From NCBI GenBank assembly GCA_963841445.1, contig CAWJCP010000001.1:124001-188000 (forward strand): a stretch of DNA of 64,000 nt, read 5' to 3'. The notes below the pieces were generated by a model. The model saw only the letters and a list, made by a program, of their open reading frames with translations, was not told the origin of the DNA and searched no databases. The translations under genes and the position numbers were made by a program. How positions within the stretch are numbered: the first letter of the stretch is position 1; every line of letters begins with the position of its first letter. Positions 1-9,139 of the stretch are shown here, piece by piece. This DNA comes from Mayfieldus sp963841445 (GTDB lineage Bacteria > Actinomycetota > Thermoleophilia > Solirubrobacterales > 70-9).

Positions 1-42
1 CAGAACGGCGAGCTCTTCGCCCGCTACCGGCGCAGCGGCTGA
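1..42 (+). CDS. C-terminal end of an unidentified protein (partial)
   Basis: The first 13 codons run open from the window edge and stop at TGA 40-42, ending in LFARYRRSG. Too little is present to assign a family. It lies on the same strand as the next gene, and a -10-like TAGATT follows at 70-75, so the following gene probably has its own promoter. Confidence 0.4.
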   Translation, partial: QNGELFARYRRSG

Positions 43-82
43 ACCGTCGCCGATCGCCATCCAGCATGTTAGATTCGCCGCC

Positions 83-1628
83 GTGCCGGGTCGCCGAGGA
101 CTGAAGACGGCAATCGCGACTGCGTCGGCGGTCGTCGCGCTGCTCGCGCTGTCGCGTCGCGCCGGCGGCAGCCCGCGACGTCAACGTCACCTCCTTCGAC
201 GGCACCGAAGATCTACGCCCACTTCTATCCCGGCACCGGCGCCGGCGCCGAGCACCCGGCGCCGACGATCCTCGAGGGGCCGGGCTGGAGCCTGCAGGGC
301 GACACCCGGGCGGGATCGCCGGCGGCGCCGCAGGGGCTCTTCGGGATCACCAACATCAAGGTCTTCATCGAGCACGGCTACAACGTGCTCACCTGGGACC
401 CGCGCGGCTTCGGCCAGTCGGGCGGGACGGTGGAGATCGACGACCCCCAGTACGAGGGCCGCGACGTGCAGGCGCTGCTCGACTACGTGGCCCAGCAGCC
501 GGAGGCGACCCTCGACGGCCCCGACGACCCGCGCGTCGGGATGGCCGGCGGCAGCTACGGAGGCGGGATCCAGCTGGTAAGCGCCGCGATCGACGGTCGC
601 ATCGACGCGATCGCGCCGACGATCGCCTGGCACTCGCTGCTCAGCAGCCTTTTCCCCGATAACAGCGTCAAGCTGGGCTGGGGCTCGCTCCTGGTCGGGC
701 TGGGCGATCGAGGGGGCGACGCTTCCCGGTGGGTTGCAGGATCCCGCGACGGCTCCCGGGCGCCAGGACCCGCACTTCTACGACACCCTCGTGCAGGCTG
801 CCGCCACCGGCAAGGTGCCGCAGTCCGACCTCGACTGGTACGCGTCGAAGGGCCCCGGAAACCTCGTCAACCAGATCAGGGTCCCCACCCTGCTGATCCA
901 GGGCACCGCCGACACCCTGTTCCCGCTCGACGAGGCGGTCGCCAACTTCGACGCGATCCGCAGCCACGGGGTGCCGACGAAGATGATCTGGTTCTGCGGC
1001 GGCCACGGCGCCTGCCTGACCGGCAACGTCCCCCAGAGCTACATCGATGGGCGCGTGCTGGCCTGGTTCGATCGCTACCTGAAGCGCGACACCAGCGTCG
1101 ATACGGGGCCGCTCTTCGCCTGGGACGCCGATGACAACGTCCTGCGCAGCACCGACAGCTGGCCGCTCCCGCATGCCAACTGGCTGACGGGACACGGCTC
1201 GGGGACCCTGCCGCTGGTCGCCGGCCAGGGAAGCGGCGCCTTGATCCTCGCGACACCTGCCGCCAACGCGCTGAACGTCCAGATCCCCGGCCCGCCGACG
1301 GCGGGAACATCGTCGGCGGGCCCCAGTTGACGGTCACTTATCGCGGCGATCGGCGCTCCGCAGAAGACTTTCGTCTACGCACAGCTGCTCAATCCTCGCA
1401 GCGGCCAGATCGTCGGCAACATCGCCACCCCGATCCCGATCGTGCTCGACGGCAGGCAGCACTCCCTCTGCAAGCCGCTGGAGTGGATCGCGGCCCACGC
1501 TCCTGCCGGGCGCTGGCTACACGCTGCAGCTCACCCCGTCGTCGACTCTTTACGACATCCAGCGCTCCGCCGGCACGGTCAACTTCTCAAACGTAAGCAT
1601 CTCGCTGCCGCTCCGCCCATCGAGCTGA
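83..1628 (+). pseudogene. Secreted alpha/beta hydrolase, CocE/X-Pro-peptidase-like, frameshifted
   Basis: The start is GTG 83, exactly 7 nt after TAGATT (70-75), a leaderless arrangement. The N-terminus reads as a signal peptide (basic start, then AIATASAVVALLAL). Homology-like sequence jumps between frames: about 150-200, 700-735, 1340-1350 and 1505-1515. Pieced together, it has the oxyanion/Tyr region LTWDPRGFGQSGG, the nucleophile elbow GGSYGGG near 550, an acid motif in IQGTADTLFP near 900-930, and the catalytic His region CGGHGAC near 1000. The end reads as a beta-sandwich-like tail that stops at TGA 1626-1628. This is the order seen in CocE/NonD and peptidase S15-like hydrolases. At least four frame changes in 1.5 kb mean it is either a decayed gene or error-rich sequence; the intact motifs favour error. 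The substrate cannot be told. Confidence 0.7.
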
Positions 1629-1651
1629 CGCCAAGCGGTAGTTTTGGGGCG

Positions 1652-2919
1652 ATGGACTTCTCGCCATCGCCGCAGGTCGAGCAGCTGCTGGAGCAGATCC
1701 GCTCGTTCATGGACGAGCACGTCTACCCGAACGAGCGCCAGGCCTCGGAGGCGCTCGACGAGGAGGTCGGTCCGGGGGTCGCCTACCCGGAGATCATTCG
1801 CGAGGTCCGCGAGCGGGCCCGCGCGGAGGGGCTCTGGAACCTGTTCATGCCCGACGAGCGCTACGGCCCGGGGTTGAAGAACTGGGAGTACGGGATCCTC
1901 TGCGAGGAGATGGGGCGCAGCCCGGTGCTGGCGCCGATGGCGTTCAACTGCTCGGCGCCCGACACCGGCAACATGGAGATCCTCGCCGAGCACGGCACCG
2001 ACGCCCAGCGCGACGAGTGGCTTCACGCCGCTGCTCGAGGGCGAGATCCGCTCCTGCTTCTCGATGACCGAGCCCGAGACCTCGGGATCGGACCCGACCG
2101 GCCTTGCCGCCAGCGCCGAGCTCGACGGCGGCGAGTGGGTGATCAACGGCCACAAGTGGTTCACCTCCGGGGCGGTCGGCGCCTCGCTGGCGATCGCGAT
2201 GGTCGTCACCGAGCCCGAGGGGCACCCCTACGCGCGCGCGAGCATGATCCTCGTCCCGACCGACAACCCGGGCTTCAACCTGATCCGGCCGATCCCGGTG
2301 ATGGGCCACGACAAGGGGCCCGGGCCACTGCGAGATCCGCTACGAGGACTGCCGGGTCCCGGAGGCGAACCTGCTCGGCGAGCGCGGGATGGGCTTCGTG
2401 GTCGCCCAGGACCGGCTCGGCCCGGGGCGCATCCACCACTGCATGCGCGCGATCGGCACCGCCGAGCGGGCGCTGGAGATGATGTGCGACCGCGCCAACT
2501 CGCGCGAGGCATTCGGCGGCCCGCTCGCCGACAAGCAGTTCATCCAGGACTTCGTCGCCAAGTCGCGGATCGAGATCGACCAGGCCCGCCTGCTCACCCT
2601 CTACGCGGCCTGGAAGATGGACACGGAAGGAAAGCGCGCCGCTAGACAGGCGATCTCGATGATCAAGGTCGTCGCCGCGAACGTGGTCATGGACGTCCTC
2701 GACCGCTCGATCCAGACCCACGGCAGCCTCGGCATGACCGAGGACACCCCGCTGGCGGCGATGTGGCGCTTCTCGCGCATGCTGCGCCTCGCCGACGGCC
2801 CCGACGAGGTGCACAAGATGGTGATCGCGCGCCGCGAGCTCAACCGGCGCGCGAAGCTGGCGGCGGGCGACGCCCAATCAGACGGCGCCGGGGCGCCGCA
2901 GCCGGCCAAGGCCGGTTAA
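1652..2919 (+). CDS. Acyl-CoA dehydrogenase, ACAD10/11-like (two frameshifts)
   Basis: This flavoprotein of about 421 residues would act on an acyl-CoA. It starts at ATG 1652, 7 nt after TAGTTT (1639-1644), and begins MDFSPSPQVEQ. The reading frame changes near 2022 (an extra base turns WLTPLLEGE into a nonsense run) and near 2320 (an extra G before HCEIRYED). Restored, it has the family FAD/substrate motifs CFSMTEPE, INGHKWF, the helix region GRIHHCMRAIG, RAFG-like REAFGGPLADKQ, and the C-terminal QTHGSLGM and DGPDEVHK. The next two genes encode an APH-type kinase and a HAD phosphatase, as in animal ACAD10. In that family (ACAD11, Pseudomonas LvaC) the dehydrogenase fold eliminates phosphate from a 4-phospho-acyl-CoA. 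That role here is inference. The stop overlaps the stop of the convergent kinase gene. Confidence 0.85.
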
Positions 2920-3968
2920 CCGAGTCGCGCTTCCGCCTCAGCCGCGGCGTTCGCCAGGTCCTCGACTGACTTCGCGAACTCGTCGATGCCCTGGTCGGTC
3001 TTGCCGTACTGGCCGGCGGCGTAGCGCGAGTAGACCCCCTCGAGGATGATCGCCAGCTTCCAGCGCGCCAGAGCAACGAAGAAGTCGAGCTGGCCGAGGT
3101 CGCGCCCGGAGCGCTCCGCGTAGCGGGCCATCAGCTCCTCGCGAGAGGGAAAACCGGAGGCCAGGGTCGGCGGCTGCATCAGCGCCGTGAGCTGGTCGCC
3201 CGGTTGTGCCCAGTAGACGTAGAGCAGCCCGACGTCGGCAAGCGGGTCGCCGAGCGTGCAGAGCTCCCAGTCGACCACCGCGGCGACCTCACCGGCGTCG
3301 GTGAGGATCATGTTGTCGAGCCGGTAGTCACCGTGCACGATCGTCGCCGGGCCCTGATCGGGAATTCGCGTCACAAGGCGATCGTGGACATCGTCGACGA
3401 CCGCCAGCTCGCGCGTCTTCGATCCCTCCCACTGCATCTGCCAGCGGTGCAGCTGGCGGGCGACGTAGTCCTCGCGCTTGCCGAGGTCGCCGAGGCCGAC
3501 CGCGTCGACGTCGACGGCGTGTATCTCGACCAGCGTGTCGACGACCCGCTCGCCGATCGCGCGGCGCTCGACCTCGTCGAAATGCTCCTCCGCCTCCGCC
3601 TCGGTGCGCAGGATCGGTCCATCGACGAACTCCATCACGTAGAAGGGCGCGCCGTTGACGGCCTCCTCTTGGCAGAAGCCGGCGATCGGCGCCACCGGCA
3701 CCTCGGTGCGGGCGAGCGCGGAGACGACCTTCTGCTCGCGACCCATGTCGTGGGCGGAGCCGAGCCGTTTTCCGAGCGGCGGCCGGCGCAGCGCCCAGCG
3801 CCGCCCGGCCGAGTCGGCGACCTCGTAGGTGAGGTTCGAGTGGCCGCCGGAAATCTTTTGAAATCGAAGCGGCGGCTCAGCACTATCAACGTTTGCCTCA
3901 AACCACTTTTCGATCTCCGCGCGGTTGATCCCGTCGGGCACTTCGGCGCCGGTAGCCTCGGTAGTCAT
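2916..3968 (-). CDS. APH-family phosphotransferase, ACAD10/11 kinase-like
   Basis: The protein of about 350 residues has the aminoglycoside-phosphotransferase fold. It shows the loop FQKISGGHSNLTYEV, the hinge FYVMEFVDGP, the catalytic Brenner motif HGDYRLDNMIL (His, Asp, Asn) and the metal motif DWELCTLGDPLADVG. Proteins of this branch (LvaA, the kinase domain of ACAD10/11) phosphorylate the 4-hydroxyl of 4-hydroxyacyl-CoAs. That substrate is inferred from the adjoining acyl-CoA dehydrogenase. I chose ATG 3968 (MTTEATG); an in-frame start at 4004 would run into the divergent HAD gene, whose ATG is at 3984. Only 15 bp separate the two starts. The 3' end overlaps the dehydrogenase stop through a shared TTAA at 2916-2919. 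Confidence 0.88.
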   Translation of the reverse strand: MTTEATGAEVPDGINRAEIEKWFEANVDSAEPPLRFQKISGGHSNLTYEVADSAGRRWALRRPPLGKRLGSAHDMGREQKVVSALARTEVPVAPIAGFCQEEAVNGAPFYVMEFVDGPILRTEAEAEEHFDEVERRAIGERVVDTLVEIHAVDVDAVGLGDLGKREDYVARQLHRWQMQWEGSKTRELAVVDDVHDRLVTRIPDQGPATIVHGDYRLDNMILTDAGEVAAVVDWELCTLGDPLADVGLLYVYWAQPGDQLTALMQPPTLASGFPSREELMARYAERSGRDLGQLDFFVALARWKLAIILEGVYSRYAAGQYGKTDQGIDEFAKSVEDLANAAAEAEARLG

Positions 3969-3983
3969 GAGCAGGGGGAGCAT

Positions 3984-4604
3984 ATGACGGAGGCCTCGAC
4001 CCAAAAGGCGCTGCTGGTCGATTTCGGCGGCGTGCTGACCACGGACATCTGGTCAAGCTTCGCGGCCTTCTGCGAGCAGCGGGGTCTCGACCCCGAGGCA
4101 GCCAGGAAGCTCTTTCGCGAGAACCCGGCGGCGATCGAGGCGCTGCGCGGCCTGGAGACCGGCGAGGTGCCGAGCGCCGATTTCGAGCAGAGATTGGCGG
4201 CGCTGCTCGGAACCGAGCCTGAGGGTCTGATCGAGGGCCTGTTCGCCGGGCTCGAGCCGGTCGAACCGATGCTCGAGATGTTGCGGCGGGCGCCGGAGCT
4301 GGGCATACCCACCGGGCTGATCTCGAACTCCTGGGTGATGGAGCACTACACCGACGAGATTCGCGAGCTCTTCGACGTCGTCGTGATCTCTGCCGAGGTG
4401 GGCCTGCACAAGCCGCAGCCGGAGATCTTCCAGCTCGCCGCCGAGCAGCTCGGCCTCGAGCCGCGGGACTGCATCTTCGTCGACGACCTGCGCGAGAACT
4501 GCGAGGGCGCCGAGGCGGTCGGGATGACTGCGGTGCTGCACCGCGACATCGAGGAGACGATCGCCCGCGTCGACGAGCTGCTCGGCGTCAGCCTCAGCGT
4601 CTGA
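3984..4604 (+). CDS. HAD-superfamily (subclass IA) hydrolase
   Basis: This 206-residue HAD hydrolase has motif I LLVDFGGVLTT, motif II GLISNSW, the motif III lysine in HKPQPEIF and motif IV IFVDDLRENCEGA. The second Asp of motif I is Gly, as in YihX-type and ACAD10 N-terminal HAD domains, so a broad phosphatase mechanism may be altered. The start is ATG 3984 with a good ribosome site, GGGGGAG, at 3974-3980. It is divergent from the APH-type kinase. With the kinase and the acyl-CoA dehydrogenase it completes the three-domain set of ACAD10. The role may be removal of phosphate from stalled phospho-intermediates, but this is a guess. Confidence 0.85.
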   Translation: MTEASTQKALLVDFGGVLTTDIWSSFAAFCEQRGLDPEAARKLFRENPAAIEALRGLETGEVPSADFEQRLAALLGTEPEGLIEGLFAGLEPVEPMLEMLRRAPELGIPTGLISNSWVMEHYTDEIRELFDVVVISAEVGLHKPQPEIFQLAAEQLGLEPRDCIFVDDLRENCEGAEAVGMTAVLHRDIEETIARVDELLGVSLSV

Positions 4605-4629
4605 GCCCCCCGGCGGTCGTTAAGTCGAG

Positions 4630-5391
4630 CTAGTTGCCGAGCAGGCCGCCGACGACCTGGCCGAGGCCGGCGCCGGCTCCGCTGTCGCTGCTGCCGGTTC
4701 CGGTGCTGCTGCCGCCGAGACCCGGGACGCCGCCGCCGGTCACTCCACCGACGATTCCGCCGAGGCCGCCCGTTCCGCTCGAGCCCCCGCCGCCGGAGCC
4801 CCCACCGCCGGTCACCCCACCGACGATTCCGCCGACCGTTCCGCCGAGGCCGCCGCCCGCTCCGCCGCCGGAGCCCCCACCGCCGGTCACTCCACCGACG
4901 ATTCCGCCGACCGTTCCGCCGAGGCCGCCGCCCGCTCCGCCGCCGCCGCTTGAGCCTGCGCCGCTGGAACCGCCGCCGCTTGAGCCTGCGCCGCTGGAAC
5001 CGCCGCCGGGCGATCCGAGCGGTCCGCCGCCGTGCGAGGCGCCGCCGCCGGAGCCACCGCCATTCCCCCCGGCCGAATTGCCGCCGCCGGATCCGGCGGA
5101 GCCGCTCCCGCCGAGTCGAGGTGTCACGGTTGCGGTCGACGCGTCGGCGAGCAAGCGCGAAACCGATCTCGAGTCGGCGCCGCCGATGCCGCCACTGGGT
5201 TGATCGCTTCCGGTTGGCCCATTGGCAAAGGAGCTGATTCCGAAGGGAAGCCCACCCGCACCGGCGCTGAAGCCGATCGCGGCCGCGGCGGCCACCGGGA
5301 CCGCGAGCAGCAGGGCACCGATCGTTCCGCGCGCGACGAAACGTCGCCGCCAGTCCCCAGCAAGTGTGTCGTGGGTTATGGCCTCAGACAT
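4630..5391 (-). CDS. Glycine/serine-rich repeat protein with N-terminal membrane anchor
   Basis: The 253-residue protein begins with a short basic cytoplasmic end (DWRRRFVARG) and a hydrophobic segment TIGALLLAVPVAAAAAIGF at about residues 23-41, followed by a low-complexity Gly/Ser tail. The tail contains two copies of a 25-residue unit built on GGLGGTVGGIVGGVTGGGGSGGG and shorter GGSSGAGSS repeats, mirrored by tandem DNA repeats. It is probably exported or membrane-anchored; no catalytic domain is visible. It is divergent from the histidine kinase across a 73-bp gap, so the two may share control. Function unknown. The coding call rests on a clean 253-codon frame and an N-terminus of membrane-protein type. 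Confidence 0.65.
   Translation of the reverse strand: MSEAITHDTLAGDWRRRFVARGTIGALLLAVPVAAAAAIGFSAGAGGLPFGISSFANGPTGSDQPSGGIGGADSRSVSRLLADASTATVTPRLGGSGSAGSGGGNSAGGNGGGSGGGASHGGGPLGSPGGGSSGAGSSGGGSSGAGSSGGGGAGGGLGGTVGGIVGGVTGGGGSGGGAGGGLGGTVGGIVGGVTGGGGSGGGGSSGTGGLGGIVGGVTGGGVPGLGGSSTGTGSSDSGAGAGLGQVVGGLLGN
4795..5000. repeat. Tandem DNA repeats (75 bp x2, 30 bp x2) inside the Gly-rich gene
   Basis: Positions 4795-4869 and 4870-4944 are two adjacent 75-bp units that differ by about one base (c/t near 4816 and 4891). Positions 4941-4970 and 4971-5000 are two identical 30-bp units. Both periods are multiples of three and keep the reading frame, so repeat number could vary by slippage without breaking the protein. 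Confidence 0.85.
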
Positions 5392-5464
5392 GGCTGCCGA
5401 TAGACGAACAATTGCGTCACCCCCGTCAAGCCATCGTTAGTGTAGATCGTCGGAGGCGACCTGT

Positions 5465-7267
5465 GTGAATCCATCGCTTGCAAACCGGCTCAGAATTGGC
5501 TTTGCAATCACGTTTGCGCTACTTGCAGGCGTGACAGTGATCGGCGTTGGCCGTTTGTTCCAGCTGCGCCAGGACTACGAGGACGACACCACCCGCTCGT
5601 TCAACCTCGAGCTCGCGGGTGAGCACCTCAGGCAGGCGTTCCTTTTCGAGCAATCAGCTCTGCGCAGCGTCGGGACAAACCGGGCAGAAGCGCGGCAACG
5701 GTTCCAGACCGCCGCATCGACCTCCGACCTCGCCGCTCAGCAGGCGCGCGACCTGACCAACGACGACTCACGCGCCACGGTCCTGCTCGACCGTTCGGTC
5801 GCCGCGGAGAAGGCCTGGCGCCGCCAGGTGGCCGCGCCGGCGCTCGCCGCCAGGCCTCCACCGCCCGATCGCCAGCAAGCGCTCGCGAGCCCCGTCAACG
5901 ATCGCATCGACCAGCTGATCAACGGCCAGTCGAGCAAGCGTGCCGAGCTCCGCAACAAGGTGTCCGACGACACCCGCAAGACCGCGCTTCTGGTCGGGGT
6001 CGGCCTGATCTCCGGCCTGATCGCCGCGGTGCTGCTCTTCTCCGGCCTGATCGCCTCGATGCGGCGTCCGCTCGAGCGCCTCGTCGACGCTTCCGGAAAG
6101 CTCGCCGAGGGGGATCTGCAGACCCGGGTCGAGGTTGGCGGCCCGGCCGAGACCGCGACCCTTGGAACCGCCTTCAACGAGATGGCGGACGAGCTGCAAA
6201 GCGCCTATCGCGGGCTCGAGGAGAGCCAGCGCCGGCTGCGCACGACGATGGAGAGCCTCAGCGACGGCGTCGTCACGGTCGACTCCAGGGGCGTCGTCAT
6301 GGACGCCAACCCGGCTGCCCGGCGGCTGCTTCCGGCGGCCACGGTCGGCTCGAAGATTCGCGAGGTGCTGACCTCCGACGCGATCACGCCGCGCAAGGTC
6401 GAGCGCCTGCTGGCCGGGTTGGAGCGCGAGGAGCTTCGCAGCGCCGAGGGCGGCACCGTGCTCGCGATCACCGGATCGCAGATGGAGGGTGGCGGGGTGC
6501 TCTCGATTCGCGACGTCTCCGAGCGGGCGCGGCTGGAGCGAATGAAGGACGAGTTCGTGCTCACCGCGTCGCACGAGCTGCGCAGCCCGCTCACCTCCGT
6601 GCAGGGATTCGCCGAGCTCTTGATGCTGGAGAAGGATCAGCTCTCCGAGAAGCACTCGGAGACGGTCGAGATCATCCTCGACAACACCCGCCACCTGGTT
6701 CGATTGCTCAACGACTTGCTCGATCTCGCCCGCAGCGACGCCGGTCGCCTGACCATCAACCCGACCCGCTCCGAAGTCGGCCCGATCGTCGCCGGAGCCG
6801 CACGCCTGATCATGGGGCTGACCAACTCGCGCCAGCAGCGCCTCGAGGTGGAGATCGAGTCCGACCTTCCCCAGGTGAGCATCGAGCCGGACCGCATCAT
6901 GCAGGTCCTGGTCAACCTGCTCACCAACGCGACCGAGTACTGCCCGGAGGGCTCAACGATCAAGGTGACCGCCTCATCGGTCGGCTCGGAGGTCGAGGTC
7001 GCGGTTTCAGACGACGGCCCGGGAATTCCCACGGACCAGCGAGACCACGTCTTCGACCGCTTCACCCGCGGTGACGTCGGGCTCACCCAGCGGGTCGGCG
7101 GGACCGGGCTCGGCTTGGCGATCGCCAAGTCGCTGATCGAGTTGCATGGCGGAGCCATCGGCGTCACTTCCAAGGAGGGCGAGGGCGCCACATTCCGCAT
7201 AGTTCTCCCCGCCCTCTCCGACCGAGAGACGGTCGAGGAGCCCGCCGCCGCGGCGGCGCAGACTTGA
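5465..7267 (+). CDS. Membrane sensor histidine kinase (HAMP-PAS-HisKA-HATPase)
   Basis: The 600-residue kinase starts at GTG 5465 with GGAGG at 5452-5456. It has a transmembrane segment at about residues 11-30, an outer sensor region of about 140 residues rich in Ala/Gln/Arg, and a second membrane segment at about 173-197. A HAMP linker (about 198-250) and a small PAS-like domain (TMESLSDGVVTVDSRG onward, 261-350) follow. The phospho-acceptor helix is HELRSPLTSVQGF with His370. The ATPase domain has NLLTNATEYCP (N box), DDGPGIP (G1) and GGTGLGLAI (G2). The PAS location suggests it integrates an internal cue. Its stop TGA (7265-7267) overlaps the ATG of the receiver gene, so both are translationally coupled. 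The stimulus is not evident. Confidence 0.93.
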   Translation: MNPSLANRLRIGFAITFALLAGVTVIGVGRLFQLRQDYEDDTTRSFNLELAGEHLRQAFLFEQSALRSVGTNRAEARQRFQTAASTSDLAAQQARDLTNDDSRATVLLDRSVAAEKAWRRQVAAPALAARPPPPDRQQALASPVNDRIDQLINGQSSKRAELRNKVSDDTRKTALLVGVGLISGLIAAVLLFSGLIASMRRPLERLVDASGKLAEGDLQTRVEVGGPAETATLGTAFNEMADELQSAYRGLEESQRRLRTTMESLSDGVVTVDSRGVVMDANPAARRLLPAATVGSKIREVLTSDAITPRKVERLLAGLEREELRSAEGGTVLAITGSQMEGGGVLSIRDVSERARLERMKDEFVLTASHELRSPLTSVQGFAELLMLEKDQLSEKHSETVEIILDNTRHLVRLLNDLLDLARSDAGRLTINPTRSEVGPIVAGAARLIMGLTNSRQQRLEVEIESDLPQVSIEPDRIMQVLVNLLTNATEYCPEGSTIKVTASSVGSEVEVAVSDDGPGIPTDQRDHVFDRFTRGDVGLTQRVGGTGLGLAIAKSLIELHGGAIGVTSKEGEGATFRIVLPALSDRETVEEPAAAAAQT

Positions 7268-7635
7268 TGACCAAGGTCCTGGTCGCCGACGACTCCGAGA
7301 CGATCCTGCTGCTGCTCCGCACGCGGCTGGAGATGGAGGGCTACGAGGTCTCCACCGCCGCCGACGGCCAGGAGGTCGTCGAGGCGCTGGCCGGCGCCGG
7401 GCCCGACGGACAGCCGGACCTGATCCTGCTCGACGCGATGATGCCCCGGATGTCGGGGCTTGACGTGCTGCGGACGCTGCGTGACGAGGGCTCCGAGACG
7501 CCGATCTTGATCGTCAGCGCCCACCGCGAGGTCGAGACGCTGAACCAGGCTGAGGACCTGGGGGCCAACGCCTGCGTCGCGAAGCCGATCGACTTCGAGG
7601 ACCTGCTCGGCCGCATCGCGACCCTGACCAAATAG
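7267..7635 (+). CDS. Single-domain response regulator (CheY-like receiver)
   Basis: The protein of 122 residues is a receiver domain only. The acid pocket is VADDS at positions 8-9, the phospho-acceptor is Asp56 in LILLDAMMP, the switch Ser is in ILIVSAH, and the conserved Lys is in VAKPIDF. There is no DNA-binding output domain, so it should act by protein contact or as a phospho-relay carrier. I chose ATG 7267, which overlaps the kinase stop as TGATG; TTG 7264 is less likely. It is the cognate partner of the upstream kinase by context. Confidence 0.93.
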   Translation: MTKVLVADDSETILLLLRTRLEMEGYEVSTAADGQEVVEALAGAGPDGQPDLILLDAMMPRMSGLDVLRTLRDEGSETPILIVSAHREVETLNQAEDLGANACVAKPIDFEDLLGRIATLTK

Positions 7636-7686
7636 GCCGACTACGGCTTTCGGGGGCCTATAGCGCCCAAATTGCCGCAGTCGACC

Positions 7687-9129
7687 TCAGGAGCGTGCAA
7701 TCTCGAGCCGAATCTCATGGCCCTTGAGCTTGGTGCCGTCGAGACGCTCGACCGTCTGGTCGGCCACCTCGGGAGAGACCTCGACGAACGAGAAGCGGTC
7801 GAGCACGCGGATCGATTCGATCGCTCCCTCCGGCAGCACCGCTCCCTCCTCCAGCGCCCAGCGCAGATCCGCCTCGCTGACCCCGCTGCGCTCGCCGCGG
7901 TTGACGAACAGCTTCACCGGACCGTCGCCTGATCTGGCGGGGGCGGCCCCGTTGCCGGCGGCCTCGCGCTCGGAGCGCCGCGGCCGCCGCCGCGGGCGCG
8001 GGGCGTGCTCGAGGCGGTCCTCGGGGCGCTCCCAGGCGCCGATGCTGACCTTCGCCTCGCGCTCGATGCGCCCGATCTCCTTGCGCTGGGTTGGCGTGAC
8101 CAGGGTGACCGCCCGGCCAGTACGGCCGACCCGGCCGGTGCGCCCGATCCGGTGCACGTAGGCATCGGTGGTATCCGGCACGTCGTAGTTGATCACGTGG
8201 GTGACGTGCTCGATGTCGAGCCCGCGGGCAGCGATGTCGGTCGCGACGAGAAGCTTCACCCGATGCTCCTTGAAGGCGATCATCACCCCGTCGCGCTGGC
8301 CCTGTGACATGTCGCCGTGCAGGGCCTTGACGTCGAGGCCCTTGTCGCGCAGAGCCCTGTCGAGCCGCGAAGCGCCGATCTTCGTTCGGCAGAAGATGAT
8401 CGCCTGCTCCGGATCCTCCTCGCGCAGCAACTCGATCAGCTTCGCTGCCTTCTCGCGTCCCGGGACCTCCAGGTAGGCCTGCTCGATCGCGTCCACGGTC
8501 AACTGCTTCGGCGTCACCCGGATCGTCACCGGGTCGTACATGTAGCTCTCGGCGAGGCGCTGGATCGGCGGCGGGATCGTCGCCGAGAAGAGTCCCGTCT
8601 GGCGACCGCTCGGGCAGGTGCGCAGGATCCGCTCGACGTCCTCGATGAAGCCTAGATCGAGCATCTCGTCTGCCTCGTCGAGCACCACGTAGCGAGCCGC
8701 GGTGAGCACCAGCGAGCGGCGTGAGATCAGGTCCTTCATCCGCCCCACCGTGGCGACGACGACCTGGGCGCCGGCGCGCAGCTGCGCCTGCTGGCTGCGG
8801 ATCGGCGCCCCGCCGAAGACGGCGACTATCTCGACCGGAAGGTGCTCGGCGTAGGCGCGCAGCGCCTGCGTGACCTGGATGCAGAGCTCGCGCGTCGGCG
8901 TCAGGACGATCGCCTGCACCTCATCGCTTTCCGGGTCGAGGTACTGGAGCAGGGGCAGCCCGAAGGCGGCCGTCTTGCCGGTCCCGGTCTGTGCCTGGCC
9001 GATCACGTCGTGGCCGGCGAGAAGCTCCGGGATCGCCTGGGCCTGGATCGGCGTCGGCTCTTCATAGCCGAGCTCGTCGAGAGCGGTCTGGATCTCGGTC
9101 TGCAGGCCGAGGTCGCGAAAGGCGGTCAA
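7687..9129 (-). CDS. DEAD-box ATP-dependent RNA helicase (DeaD/CsdA-like)
   Basis: The helicase of about 480 residues has the Q motif (YEEPTPIQAQAIP), motif I AQTGTGKT, Ia PTRELCIQ, motif II DEAD, motif III SAT, motif V ATDIAARGLDIEHV and motif VI HRIGRTGR. A basic linker (HAPRPRRRPRR) leads to a C-terminal DbpA-type RNA-binding domain of about 75 residues (VKLFVNRGERSGVSEADL to the end). It would unwind RNA in ribosome assembly or mRNA turnover. The start is most likely TTG 9129 (LTAFRDLGLQ) with GGAG about 6 nt upstream. A longer frame to 9207 would overlap the upstream gene. It follows the quinone reductase by 10 bp and is probably co-transcribed. Confidence 0.93.
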   Translation of the reverse strand: MTAFRDLGLQTEIQTALDELGYEEPTPIQAQAIPELLAGHDVIGQAQTGTGKTAAFGLPLLQYLDPESDEVQAIVLTPTRELCIQVTQALRAYAEHLPVEIVAVFGGAPIRSQQAQLRAGAQVVVATVGRMKDLISRRSLVLTAARYVVLDEADEMLDLGFIEDVERILRTCPSGRQTGLFSATIPPPIQRLAESYMYDPVTIRVTPKQLTVDAIEQAYLEVPGREKAAKLIELLREEDPEQAIIFCRTKIGASRLDRALRDKGLDVKALHGDMSQGQRDGVMIAFKEHRVKLLVATDIAARGLDIEHVTHVINYDVPDTTDAYVHRIGRTGRVGRTGRAVTLVTPTQRKEIGRIEREAKVSIGAWERPEDRLEHAPRPRRRPRRSEREAAGNGAAPARSGDGPVKLFVNRGERSGVSEADLRWALEEGAVLPEGAIESIRVLDRFSFVEVSPEVADQTVERLDGTKLKGHEIRLEIARS

Positions 9130-9139
9130 TGAAGCTCCA

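Noticed and set aside
4795..5000. CRISPR-like repeat array
   Set aside because: The repeats are adjacent with no spacers, in frame, and encode Gly/Ser repeats.
4634..5203. Proline-rich open frame opposite the Gly-rich gene
   Set aside because: Pro-rich translation is the expected complement of Gly codons. The minus-strand frame has a membrane segment and a plausible start; this one has neither.
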